Assembly (NCBI GenBank): GCA_028673005.1
Contig: CM054117.1
Span: 36,162,061 to 36,226,060, forward strand
From: Tanypteryx hageni
Taxonomy: Eukaryota; Arthropoda; Insecta; Odonata; Petaluridae
Direction of reading: 5' to 3'
Length of the DNA stretch: 64,000 nt
Below the pieces are notes generated by a model. That model was not told the DNA's origin. It saw nothing but the letters and a program-made list of their open reading frames with translations, and did no database searches. Position numbers and translations under genes: made by a program. Below, piece by piece: positions 39,801 through 52,175 of the stretch (within the stretch, counting starts at the first letter, position 1; every line of letters starts with the position of its first letter).

Positions 39801-42695
39801 AGATGACTCTCTCCCTCTTCCCTTTTCCCCACTCCCTAACATTCCCTCCATCCAACCCTTCAATGAAATCACGTCCGCTTCTGCGAGGAATGGAGAGAGA
39901 GAGAGAAAGGAGGGAGGAGGAGGAAGATGAGAAGGGAGATTATGTGAGGGGAAGGGGATGAAATTGGAGAGGGTGGCGGTGGAGGATAGATGTGGAAGTT
40001 GGTAGAGAATTCTCCGCGGAAAAGACGGTGGCTGGGGGCAGAAGAAGGGAGATTCCGGAATGGGGTGGTAGAAGTTGGGTGGTCTTGCAGAGGTATAAAG
40101 AGGTGGTGCAAAGTGGGCGTATGTGGAGCAGAGACTTCAAAGAGGGTTAGGGGTCGCAAGAGGACGAGGAAGGAAGGCGAGGGCGTATGTGTGTGTGAGG
40201 AGATAAAGAAGGGTGATGGTGAGCGGATAGAGATGGAGATTGGATAGAATAGGTCGAAGGGTGGGGAAAAGGAAAGCTACAGTGAAGAGAGTATAGGGGG
40301 ATGGAAAAGTGAACTGGTTGGATAGATTGCGAACCCGGATGAAGAGAGGAAGAGAGAGGATAGGGAGGAGGAAGAGAGGAAGAGGGAAGAGAGGAAAGAA
40401 AAGGGTGATTGCGAAGATGCTACGGGGTGAAGGGCAGGAAGGGCATAATGGGTGCATACGGCGGGGGAAGTAGACAATCCTTTTTTATGTCGGAAGAGAG
40501 AGGATGCGACGGATGGCGGGAAGGGAAGAGGTGGAAAACTGGAGAAGATGGAAAGTGTACTCAAAGGGGAGAGGGTGGGAGACGAGACGAGGGAGGAACA
40601 AAGGAAGGTTAGAAATAGTAAGGTTGTAAAAGGTTAGTTGTTGGAGGACGGGAGAGTGGAGCGGCGGAGGCAAAATAGTATATAAATGATCGACTCCAGT
40701 TAAAAGTTAGGCGAGTGGTTTTGAGTTGGGATTAAGGCCTCCGACTGTGGAAGTGGAACGTCTGGAGAGAAATGCCAAGAAGGGGAAGTGCGCCTTTGAG
40801 TCGGAGGAATAAGAAGTGGCGAAACACAGCCGAGAAACGCTGCATTGTAAGAAAGTTTCCGCGAAAGAAAGGAATACATTTGCCTTTCGCCAAATCGAAT
40901 GGCGGACGGTCGAAATATTCGGCGCAAATGAATTCCTGAAACGAAAAGGGCTAATTTAGTTCGCGCTAACTACTTAGCGCGAGAGCAGGACGATGTAAAA
41001 TCTAATACTAATTCATTGACGACCGTAACCTTTTATTTTTAACAGATGGAAAAAGCCACCCTTATTAGCAGGCGCGGTTGCAACAAATGAGTACCTTCTA
41101 TGAGAATTTCCACGTCATAGAATGGATTCTACAATCTGCAAGAATAAAATATCGGAACACAAAAAAAAGAAAAATTCTTGAATCGAGAAAGTAATTTCGT
41201 TATGCAAGCCACCCTTTGACGGTAATATTTCCATAATCCATCCAGTCCTCCAAAACCGCGCGCACCGCGCAAAATATCAAAATAAAGGCAAGGAAAGAAA
41301 TCAAGTAACACGGAAGTTAATCGAGTATCCCGCGAGAGAGGAGAAGGAAAAGTTTGACAAATGGGGGCACTTTGAAGAAATAAAGGATAAAAGTGAATCA
41401 AAGAGCTGCTTTGGGCGAACGTCAGAAGAATGAACTTTTCAAAACTCCGATGGGGAAAAAAACGACGCTTATGCGACCATCCAATTCGGATGAAAGGGTA
41501 ATAGAGGTGGCCGGGGACTCAACCCCCGATATTCTCTCAACTCCACAAAAGACCTGGAAACTTGTCAAAGCCAAACTTTCATGTCCGTACCCACTTTGAA
41601 GCGAGATTACGCAATAAAGAGTGGAAGAAGCTTTCGGAGGGGCTTGGTATGTATTGTAGCAGCAAAAACGAATACCTCTCGCTTACCCCCATTTCGGATT
41701 GCGACTTCGAGGAAAACGAATTGATGACAGAAATCTTCACAATGTCAGGAAGGATAACTCGTTAAAAGGTGAGAAGAGGAGTAAGTTGCGAAATATATAA
41801 TAAACCGTTGCGGGGGACATCTGATGCAGCTGTTTTCACGTCTCCACACAATATCTATTGCGAAAAATCAGAAGGCTTTGCAAGCTTCCGCCTCTGACCC
41901 TCACCATCACTACGCTCACGGAAATACTTGGACTTCAGGAAAGGAGTTTTTAAAAAATAACCGTCATCGCAGTTACGGGCGTAGATGAACGTGATAGGAT
42001 GTGAAGGTTAATGAGAGGCAAGAGAGGTCAAAGCATTAAGACGTGACAAAAGACGGGTTGCAATGGGAAAAGGAAAGAGGGAGAGGATCCGAAATGGAGA
42101 CGGTGTAATCTGCCATTGCCATTTTTCATGGCACCAAAAGTTAACGGGGACGATTGGTATGCATGAATCAAGCTCCGAAGGAATTGGCGATCGATTTGGC
42201 GAAACAAAACGACGAGTTCTGTCGATTTAATTATCTTCCGGAGTACGAGCTAACGGATCAACTGATACGGAAATCATAAATTCCTCCGTGGAATATATTA
42301 AAAGGGTTGGAGACAGAGGAGGATCGGGAGGGAGAAAGCTGGAGAGAGAGAGACAGAGACGCCGTCACAAGGACTAATATCAAAGTGGAAGATGAGAAAG
42401 AGGTAGAGAGAAAGGAGAGAGTAGAATCTTATTTTTGTTCATCTTTTCGAAAGCCACCTTCTCCGACTCCTACAATCGACCGTAATTACGTCTCGTTCGC
42501 GGCGTTTTTGGTTTCTGTGTGTTTCTCTTCGACGTAAATTAACAAAAAAAGAACGAACCCGAAACGCAAGAGAAAAAATGATATATTCGCTCGGGAGGTA
42601 ATTTTTATATCTACCGAGCCACGCGATGAAAATATTTTTCCGCGACCTACTAACTCAATGGAATGCGAAAAACCTGCGCATTGACAACCGCGCCG
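36862..42695. other. Unique sequence up to the assembly gap
   Basis: Contains a G12 run at 37576-37587, purine-rich parts at 39890-40680 and pyrimidine-rich parts at 39130-39240 and 39560-39740. Frames within these are compositional. No exon recognised. Confidence 0.5.
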
Positions 42696-43195
42696 NNNNN
42701 NNNNNNNNNNNNNNNNNNNNNNNNNNNNNNNNNNNNNNNNNNNNNNNNNNNNNNNNNNNNNNNNNNNNNNNNNNNNNNNNNNNNNNNNNNNNNNNNNNNN
42801 NNNNNNNNNNNNNNNNNNNNNNNNNNNNNNNNNNNNNNNNNNNNNNNNNNNNNNNNNNNNNNNNNNNNNNNNNNNNNNNNNNNNNNNNNNNNNNNNNNNN
42901 NNNNNNNNNNNNNNNNNNNNNNNNNNNNNNNNNNNNNNNNNNNNNNNNNNNNNNNNNNNNNNNNNNNNNNNNNNNNNNNNNNNNNNNNNNNNNNNNNNNN
43001 NNNNNNNNNNNNNNNNNNNNNNNNNNNNNNNNNNNNNNNNNNNNNNNNNNNNNNNNNNNNNNNNNNNNNNNNNNNNNNNNNNNNNNNNNNNNNNNNNNNN
43101 NNNNNNNNNNNNNNNNNNNNNNNNNNNNNNNNNNNNNNNNNNNNNNNNNNNNNNNNNNNNNNNNNNNNNNNNNNNNNNNNNNNNNNNNNNNNNNN
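42696..43195. other. Assembly gap of exactly 500 N
   Basis: The round length indicates a placeholder of unknown true size. The right edge falls directly into a purine array, so the gap probably marks collapsed or unresolved repeat. Frames shown across it are meaningless. Confidence 0.99.
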
Positions 43196-44015
43196 AAGGG
43201 GAGAGAAGGGAGAGGGGGGAGAGTGAAGAGAGGGGAGAGTGAAGAGAGGGGAGAGTGAAGAGAGGGGAGAGTGAAGAGAGGGGAGAGGGAAGAAAGGGGG
43301 AGAGAGAAGAAAGGGGAGAGGGAAGAGAGGTTGAAGGGAGGAAGAGAGGTTGAAGGGAGGGAAGAGAGGTTGAAGGGAGGGGAATAGAGGTTGAAGGGAG
43401 GGAATAGAGGTTGAAGGGAGGGAATAGAGGTTGAAGGGAGGGAATAGAGGTTGAAGGGAGGGAATAGAGGTTGAAGGGAGGGAATAGAGGTTGAAGGGAG
43501 GGAAGAGAGGTTGAAGGGAGGGAAGAGAGGTTGGAGGGAAGAGAGGTTGAAAGGAGGGAAGAGAGGTTGAAGGGAGGGAAGAGAGGTTGAAGGGAGGGAA
43601 GAGAGGTTGAAGGGAGGGAAGAGAGGTTGAGGGAGGGAAGAGAGGTTGAAGGGGAGGGAAGAGAGGTTGAAGGGAGGGAAGAGAGGATGAAGGGAGGGAA
43701 GAGAGGATGAAGGGAGGGAAGAGAGGTTGAAGGGAGGGAAGAGAGGTTGAAGGGAGGGAAGAGAGGTTGAAGGGAGGGAATAGAGGTTGAAGGGAGGGAA
43801 TAGAGTTTGAAGGGAGGGAATAGAGGTTGAAGGGAGGGAATAGAGGTTGAAGGGAGGGAAGAGAGGTTGAAGGGAGGGAAGAGAGGTTGAAGGGAGGGAA
43901 GAGAGGTTGAAGGGAGGGAGAGAGAAGGGTGGGAAGAGAGGTTGAAGGGAGGGAAGAGAGGTTGAAGGGAGGGAAGAGAGGTTGAAGGGAGGGAAGAGAG
44001 GTTGAAGGGAGGAAT
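43196..44015. repeat. 20-bp minisatellite bordering the gap
   Basis: From 43196 to about 43315 there are gagagtgaagaggg words; from there to about 44010 some 34 copies of ggttgaagggagggaagaga follow. Neighbouring runs share a variant (gaatagag in 43380-43500 and 43780-43860), indicating blockwise amplification. The 20-nt period gives a 20-residue period in all minus frames. Confidence 0.95.
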
Positions 44016-45332
44016 GAACGGAGGGAGGAGTGAGTGGTGGGAAAAGTGTAGGGGAGTAGAGTGCAGGAAGAAGAAAGTGGAGGCATGGGATAAAGGGAAT
44101 GGAGCGTGGAAGGATGTAGAGTGTGGAGGGAGGAAGGTGGATTGTGGAAGGAGTGAGCGTTTCCGGAGCGCACGAGAGAGAATGGATAAAAGGAGTAGGA
44201 AGGGGAAGGGGAGGGTAGTGCGAATTAAGAAGGCAGTTCCATTTGAGGCTGGATGTTGCAGGGGGAGGAGGGGAAAAGAGGAGTTGGCTCGCAAATTATT
44301 ACATCTTCCGACTTTCCTCCCACCAGGGACTATTATGGCTGCGACGACTACGTAGAATACGCCCCGAGAAACTGGAATTAGATGAACGCTCTGTATAAAC
44401 GGAATGAGAGGAGATTGCCAAAGAAAAAGTGAATCCGGAATCTCTTCGACTGAATTTTTCATAAGGGAAGAGACACCGATTCGCTGCTCGTGATGGATTA
44501 AAAAAGATTTCTCATGTAATGATATTATTACAACTAGAATAAGTTTCCGCGTTAGAGGAAATTTTAAAATAAGCCGTAAAAAACACGGGAAAGAATATAA
44601 AATATGAACATACCAAGCACTTCTTATTACAATTTGTTAGAAAACTAATTCAAAACTTCAATCGATGATATGAAAAAGTTCAATTTCCAAGTCATTTTTC
44701 CAGTTACTATGGACACTCCATAAGCATCGATAAATATAACTAGTTTCAACGCTAAAAACAGCCAATAACCCAATTTAATCTGATAAATTAACTGAGTCAA
44801 AAACAGTTCCATGGAAAAAATATCTCATAATAAAGAGGAGAGATACAGACCGTTTTTATTAACCCATCCGGGTATAAAACATTCAATAGCAACTTTTTTT
44901 GAAAGTAGGCGAAAAAAGTCACTTAGAAACTACAGAGGATCTTGATATGCTTCCGGGCATACACTGTAACGATGCAAAGTGGATGTGGGAGGGGAGTAAA
45001 GGATCAGAGCGCGTCTAGAGAGAGAGAGAGAGAGTGCTTGTCTACTATTCTCACACCCAAAAAGAATCATCCTACTCTTCCATGCAGATAAGCCAACCGA
45101 TGGAACCATTATTTTGATTATAACTGCATCTGCAAAACAGATGATAAAAGAACGGATCGGAGGACGATGAAAAAAAACTAACAATTGCGAACAGAAAAAA
45201 ATGAAGAGACACCTGACGAAGATCGAAGCCGCAAAAACTCAAAAGCGAAGAGACTACCGGGAAAAATGTAACACTGAGTATGCTCTCGTGATGGATGATC
45301 CAAAAATTTAAAAAGGTAAAGATCTTTCCTAC
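44016..45332. other. Unique sequence between the minisatellite and the exon candidate
   Basis: GA-rich to about 44290, then AT-rich. A short GA microsatellite lies near 45017-45036. Confidence 0.5.
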
Positions 45333-45422
45333 CTCAAATGCATAAGCTACTGATTGCGAGCCCGACAGAAGTTGCGTGCAATTAAAGGCTGCAGAACGAA
45401 GGGCATGACTCTTCGCAGAATA
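45333..45422 (-). other. Candidate cassette (poison) exon upstream of the Rox8/TIA1 RRM2 exon
   Basis: Seen: on the minus strand a moderate polypyrimidine tract ending cacgcag is followed by 90 nt and then GAG|gtagga, a suboptimal donor. A U-rich stretch (complement of 45302-45315) starts about 17 nt inside the downstream intron. Only one frame is fully open, giving a 30-residue peptide starting YSAKSHALRS that I do not recognise. In the frame required to join to the phase-1 RRM2 exon at 35705-35792, a TAA stop appears at the fourteenth codon. Inference: if spliced into the same transcript, it would truncate the protein after RRM1 and expose the mRNA to nonsense-mediated decay. It could equally be a chance splice-site pair or belong to another transcript. 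No conservation data are available here. Confidence 0.22.
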
Positions 45423-48188
45423 CTGCGTGAAAGGGATGACCAATAATTACTTGGAAACTAAAGTGAAAAGGGCGAAAAATTTGAGGATCGCTGAGATGAT
45501 ATCGGCTTCAAGCAGTAAATGTCTCGCGAATTGCCTACTTTAAAGCAAGAGTGGGATCCTCATACCGATATGGTCGTATGCAACATAATAGTTCAGCATG
45601 CTCTTCATAACCCAATATATTATAGACCCATGTGGGACTCCTCCCAGAGACAATAGCCTTCCCTTATCAGCGATGACAAAACAGCAATCGAGGGCGGCGG
45701 GAATGTTAACGAACGCGAATTTTTTTTAACCCAACACCCCTTCCGACCCATATGCTGAAACAACCACAGGAAGGAAAAATATAAAAAGAACGGCGATTAA
45801 CTCGATAAAGTGCCAGCTTAAAAAAATCCGGATCGCTAAATAAACCGAACTAATAATTGTCGCGCAGCGGCGAAGGAGAGGCTGCAACTGGCCCTTTTTT
45901 AATCGGCCGCAAGTAACCACCCCCTTTTTCGATTTCGCAAACAAAACAAAAGAACACCGACGCGACAAAAGAGTGTCTGACGAGCACTACTTGTAATTAC
46001 GGTCATCAAACCAATAGTCCGCCCCCTAAAAATTTCGGGGTCCGACGAGTATCGCGCTGATTAGCGAACGCCAGACTTTTTATAGGATCTCCCGACAGTA
46101 AAAAAGTTCCGCTACACGAGAGAATAAAAATAATTAACCCCCCTCTTTATTTCTCTTCCGCATGTCGGCCAGGAAAAAAAAATTGAAAAAAAGATACACC
46201 GAACGAGCTCATTCTGGAAGAGCGACCGGGTTGAGTGAATGTTCGTCAAATTGGCAACGCACGCGCGCGCTAAACAAGAAAAACCCGCCGATTTAATCAA
46301 ACGCGTCCACACCTGCGCAAACGCGCGAGTCTTCTTTTTTTTAAAACCCTTCCGAAACAACGTAAAAACAAAAGATAGTCGCGAAGTGAAAAATGGCGGC
46401 TCGATTCTGAAAGGAGAGATGATGAGAGGAGATGGGAAGAAAATGTCCTCCGGAAAGGAATGACGAGCGAAAAAAAGCTGGCGGCGATATAATCTAGTTA
46501 CTGCCAATGGTCGAAATTAGTTAACGGGAGAAAAATGATTCTTTATCTGGAAATAACGCAACGCGCGGACTTGGAATGCCAGAATTCGCCTTCTGGATGG
46601 GGTAACTTATATGGGAACGGATAGAAAATTGAGCAGATAGAGAAGTGGAGTGGAAGGAAAAGAGAGGGGTATCGAAAGAGAGAGAAAGGTGAACAGCATA
46701 AATCGACAAGGTTGAAAAAAAGGAAACGAGAGGAATAGCGAATGAGTTTTTTATTGAGCACTTTTAAGGGAACCGTTTCCGCTAAAACGATTTATCAAGG
46801 CGTTCCGAAATCCCTTTTTTGGAATTGCGTTGGCAAGTTAAACGTATTATTCGCATCGTGAGAGGGAGGGAGAGACAGAGAAGAGAGAGGAGAAAAATGT
46901 CCGACGAAGAGAGAGAGTAGGATCGATCTAGGTTAATTTTTTTGGAAGGCAATTAATTTAACATTAAAAGAGGGTTATCGATGAAACTGCCAATGAGGAG
47001 TAATCGCTGTGCCAGTTACGACGTCCCGTGTATTTTCATTCAAAATTAGACCGGTAGACCGGATGAAAAATTAAAATTAGTAGCGCCCTCTAACTCTGTA
47101 ACTCAAGGACGGGACTTAACACCCAACATTTACCCCGCGACAGCACAGTAAAAAACCGACGACATCGGTATGTAAAGTTAACACGCGGCATTAGTTGGGA
47201 AGAAATGCCATTCGAGCTCTTCTTCGTAGAAGTTTTTCATGAGAATTTTTTTCATCCATCTGCATTAAAAATCCCAATTGAAGACGCTAAAACAATTGGT
47301 CGAAGAACGAAGTTCAAAATATGCTAAAACTTAAGTGTGACCGCTTAACATAAACACCATACTAATAGGAGCTTACAAAACGTAATTTATGTACGGCGTA
47401 GAACAGGTCGCCCCCTTTTCCTCCTGGTGATATATCACGGAGAAACCTAGACCGGCGGATTTTCGTGCTACACGAATTCAGTCATCCGTACCTCTTAGCC
47501 ATTACTCCCCAACTTATCTCCATTGTCCGAACTACAGAAAAAATGCAAGGATGGAGGAGGAATTTGAGGTTGGAATAACAAAACAAAGAATGGTCGAAAA
47601 AAGCAGCGACGTCGAAAAAAACACCTTCGCGAAAATAAAACACTAGGGTATTCTAAAAAATAATCTCGCTAGAGAAAATAAATGTAAACAAAATTACCGA
47701 GCGAGGGAACGAATCAGGTCCCCCTTGGAGAAAAAATGCCGCCATCTATTTCAGAATATAACCCTTAATTTTCACAAACCCCACGAGACGACACTACTTT
47801 CCACGAGAAGGAAAGGAAACGCAAAGAGAGGAAACGTTCCCGCCGAGGAGAAATAGAAAAAACTGACAGGGACGGAAAAAATAAGACCTGTCGGAAAGAA
47901 GCGGAAAGAAAACTTAGGTGGATAGAGATAAAGAAGACGGCGGAAGTAAAAAGACGAACTTGGTAGATTAGGATAAAAGAGTTGACGGGCAATGGAAGAA
48001 GGAAGAGCGGAAGAAGGCGATGGTAAAAAGGGCTGGAAGGGATAGCGGGAGCGGGAGGGAGAAAGAGGTTTGTACGCCCGCAAACTGTTAACACGCTTAA
48101 GCCGCTCACCAGATCGATTTTGGATCGCAACAGGCATACAGGATGCCAACGATGAGAGTGGGCAGGCCTCTCTCCCTGTCGCTCTGGC
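45423..48188. other. Unique sequence
   Basis: Balanced to AT-rich; GA-rich at 46860-46920 and 47800-48070. No supported gene. Confidence 0.5.
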
Positions 48189-48621
48189 CAAGAGAGAGAG
48201 AGAGAGAGACTACGGAGATAGAGACTACGGAGAGAGAGACTACGGAGAGAGAGAGAGAGAGAGACTACGAGAGAGAGACTACGAGAGAGAGACTACGAGA
48301 GAGAGACTACGGAGAGAGAGAGAGACTACGGAGAGAGATAGAGACTACGGAGAGAGAGAGACTACGAGAGAGACTACGAGAGAGACTACGAGAGAGACTA
48401 CGAGAGAGAGACTACGGAGAGAGAGAGAGACTACGGAGAGAGAGAGAGAGAGAGAGACTACGGAGAGAGAGCGACTACGGAGAGAGAGAGACTACGGAGA
48501 GAGAGAGAGACTACGGAGAGAGAGAGACTACGGAGAGAGAAAGACTACGGAGAGAGAGAGACTACGGAGAGAGAGAGAGACTACGGAGAGAGAGAGACTA
48601 CGGAGAGAGAGAGAGAGAGAC

Positions 48622-48671
<50 letters not shown>

Positions 48672-48765
48672 ACGGAGAGAGAGAGAGAGAGAGAGAGAGA
48701 CTACGGAGAGAGAGAGAGACTACGGAGAGAGAGACTAGAGAGAGAGACTACGGAGAAACTACGGA
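48189..48765. repeat. GA tract punctuated by actacg
   Basis: About 40 occurrences of gactacggaga or gactacgaga separated by GA runs of 4 to 30 nt. The phase varies, so no fixed unit exists. It creates Arg/Glu/Thr frames over 200 codons on the + strand that are not genes. Confidence 0.95.
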
Positions 48766-51666
48766 GAGTTGGTTGGGAATTCGTAGAAAAGGATAGAGCG
48801 ATCGAGCAGGACTCGCTAACGAGCCTGACGGATAGACTGTTCTCATCATACCCTAGGACCACCGCTCACACACACCCACACACGTGCACATACACCCGTA
48901 ATGCCGAACCATCCTACCCCGACTAATAACGCCTCCCTCATCCCTTTCCACCCGCCTGCCTCCTAAACAAACACCCAGCAAAGTCCGAATAGCACGAGAA
49001 GATCATCATTCAACTGACATTTTTAAGTCACGACGCGTAGGATGATGGTTAGTCATTCGGATTTGGATCACACTAAGGTCTATATCTATGTTATCTTTTT
49101 AACCCGCTCGCCCACGCTTTCGAAGCCTGCCTCCCACCTTTGACTTCACCTCCTCTCCAATCCCTATCTCCCTCTCTCGTCTCTCTTTACTAACTGGGCA
49201 GATAAATTGGGAGGAGAGACAGAGAGAGGGTTCCGGCCTCGTTTTGAGGGACGGCGTATACACTTTTTTCCCTAGTGGGTGGCTCAACGGTAGGATAAGG
49301 TCACCGGAACTGACCCTATGTGCGAGATATATTTGACCAGGAAATGGGAAGGAGTGGGAGGGCGGTTATCTTCTGAAATATTTCCTTTAGGACGCTTTAT
49401 TGGAAAACGTGCTTTTGTCATCGCTTTGCCTGCCACTACCTATGTATAACTGAACATTTTTTTATTTGAGATATTTTTTTAGAATTTCTTTTTGTATAGG
49501 ATCAGTCTTACAGAAATTATTTCTTTCGAAGAATTACACTTCCTCGGCCGGCGAGTGTTTTTCACATCAAATTAGAAGTACTTCACGGCAAGTTCTAAAT
49601 TGCATGTATATTTACATAGAACAAGTCATACAAGAAAGAAAAATTGTAAAATATGGCAAGGTCACGTACATATTTTACTTGACACAAAAAATTATTTTTT
49701 GAAAGTCTATTAGGTAATAATTAGTTCCCGGATATTTCATGTGTGTCATCAAAATATACCCCAACAGTGATAAAAAATCATTTAAGAATTTTCGGCGCTC
49801 ACCCACTACCCGTCAGTTTTCATTTGTGTCAGCCACATGCAGCCGCAATGAAATCGTATAAGGGTCAATATATACATATATACAGCGGTGAGCGTAACGA
49901 AGAAAATGGTACCGTATAAAACAGGGTGTTCCTAAATTGATTCAGCTTTAAAGTTTTGTGGCATGTATAAAGACTGAGAAATAATATATATTTATTAACA
50001 TTAAATGACTGATTGGGTTAAAATAATACGCTTAATTGTGGCGTGAGTTTTTGATGAAAGAACATTTTAATTTGCTCATTTAATTCCAAAGAAAAATTAC
50101 AGACATCTTAATAAAGATTAAAACTTTTAGGAGACATAATGTAGATATATTTTAAAAACGGTAATTATGAGGTGGATATGCTATTAAGTGTGCCAATAAA
50201 AAAGCCTAAATTCTGGCTCGATGCCATTTGCAGCTTTAAAACTAAGTCTTAATTAGTTTTAATTGGCTATCGAATAGGATTTTAAAAAATCGAAATGTGG
50301 AATTGGAGTGTGATTCTACCACCGCGTGGTGGGGCGCTTTATGTATCAACGCTTCAATCAGAGATGGCACCACTAATGCCTCGCCCATAAAAGGCTGCGA
50401 CCGCTAATTGGATCCCTGCTTCGCGGTTGGCTACCAATCCGTACCAATGGATCCAGGGAGGCCGACTTTGATGACCGATACACGTTGCCGAGGCAATTAG
50501 CAAGTCAGAATCTTCCTCTCCCGAAATAATATTGATTGATAACGGTAGCGGGGATGGTTGCAAAACCTCAGAGCAGAGATATTACCAGCGTCAAGCCAAT
50601 GACACGATGAAGGATTGATACAGATGTGTCTCCCTATCACACACCAACCACGACCGGGGTATTCCCATTAACCCTGAATGTTGGCAACCCTGGTGCCTGG
50701 TGTGTTTCCGAGGATAAGCAAAACAGGAGAATGAGATACACTTACTTTAAGTGAATCCTCATTTGTTGCTGTAATTATTCAGAATCCATACGAGATCTAA
50801 TGAATCGTCACAGTAATACCATCAAGTCCCAATCTATTAAAAATGTTACGCTTTAAGTATTTAATATTTTAAGACTAAAACCAAACATCACCATTGTTTT
50901 TTACCACTTATATAGCGAAAATAAATATTCTTTATCACAAACAAAAGCTTTGCGCGTTTTTATGATAGGAGATAAATACATTTGAAATTCCACGAGAGTC
51001 ATGATTAAAACAAAACTCGCAACACCAACATTAAGAATACCTCGGAATGTTTATTTTGGCGAAATACAACTAAATGATGGTGCGACAAATCAACCGTGGC
51101 GATAAAAAATCAATACGCCAACGCATGGGAGACCGTTCTCGCCACGAAAACCAAGCATATAACTCATCCGCGAATCATTTATCAAGAGCTGTTGCAACGA
51201 GGACCTTTCGAGAAACGTTAACGCTCGGAGAGAGAAAACAGGAGTCTAAGGTGCCAGCCAATCACCCGCGCGGTGGTGGCGTGAAGGAAGAGAGGAGACA
51301 GGAGGCGCGGGAATAGGAAGGAGGAGGGAGGCTCGTAGGGGTTGCGGGAGGCAAACGGGAGAACTGGTGGATCGTGAGAGGGCAATTATTTTACATTAGG
51401 GAGCCAAGACTACGGAGCCCTTCTCACTCCCGACCATTCACTAAGACTGCCACTTCTCTCTTCCCCGCCCACGCCCTCCTAAAAACCCCAGCCGCCAAAC
51501 CACTCCCTCCCCTTCTCCTCCTCCAACCTCCTCCATCACCATCGAACCCACGCGCCCCTCCAATTAGCAGACAGAAAACAATCGCAATTGAATTAATGGT
51601 GATCGATCGAAGGTTATAAGCGACAAGAATGGTGTGGCGTAAGGAAGGAAGAGGGAGAGGCGTGGG
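48766..51666. other. Unique sequence with a GC-richer island
   Basis: AT-rich from 49380 to 50280, then a markedly GC-richer, repeat-free segment 50290-50720 that begins with the palindrome ccaccgcgtggtgg (50319-50332). A minus frame at 50354-50563 (69 codons) lies in it but matches nothing I recognise. Confidence 0.5.
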
Positions 51667-52175
51667 GAGGAGGAGATGGGGAAGAGGAGATGGGGAAGAG
51701 GAGATGGGGAAGAGGAGATGGGGAAGAGGAGATGGGGAAGAGGAGATGGGGAAGAGGAGATGGGGAAGAGGAGATGGGGAGGAGGAGATGGGGAGGAGGA
51801 GATGGGGAGGAGGAGATGGGGAGGAGGAGATGGGGAGGAGGAGATGGGGAGGAGGAGATGGGGAGGAGGAGATGGGGAGGAGGAGATGGGGAGGAGGAGA
51901 TGGGGAGGAGGAGATGGGGAGGAGGAGATGGGGAGGAGGAGATGGGGAGGAGGAGATGGGGAGGAGGAGATGGGGAGGAGGAGATGGGGAGGAGGAGATG
52001 GGGAGGAGGAGAAGGGGAGGAGGAGATGGGGAGGTGACGGGGAGGAAGAGACGGGGAGGAAGAGACGGGGAGGAAGAGATGGGGAGGAGGAGATGGAGAG
52101 GAGGAGATGGAGAGGAGGAGACGGGGAGGAGGAGATGGGGAGGAGGAGATGGGGAGGAGGAGATAGGAGAAGGAG
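51667..52175. repeat. 14-bp minisatellite, about 36 copies
   Basis: Unit gaggagatggggag with aag versus gag variants: the first eight or so copies carry gaag, the rest ggag, and the last third is degenerate (gacgggg, gatggag). Three units make 42 nt, so each frame shows a 14-residue repeat without stops, which explains the long frames on both strands. Confidence 0.95.

Noticed and set aside
42486..44462. 658-codon minus-strand frame
   Set aside because: Runs through 500 N and the 20-bp minisatellite, so it has no meaning as a gene.
48070..48796. Two overlapping plus frames over 200 codons, rich in Arg, Glu and Thr
   Set aside because: Produced by the GA/actacg array. Two frames open at once is typical of low complexity.
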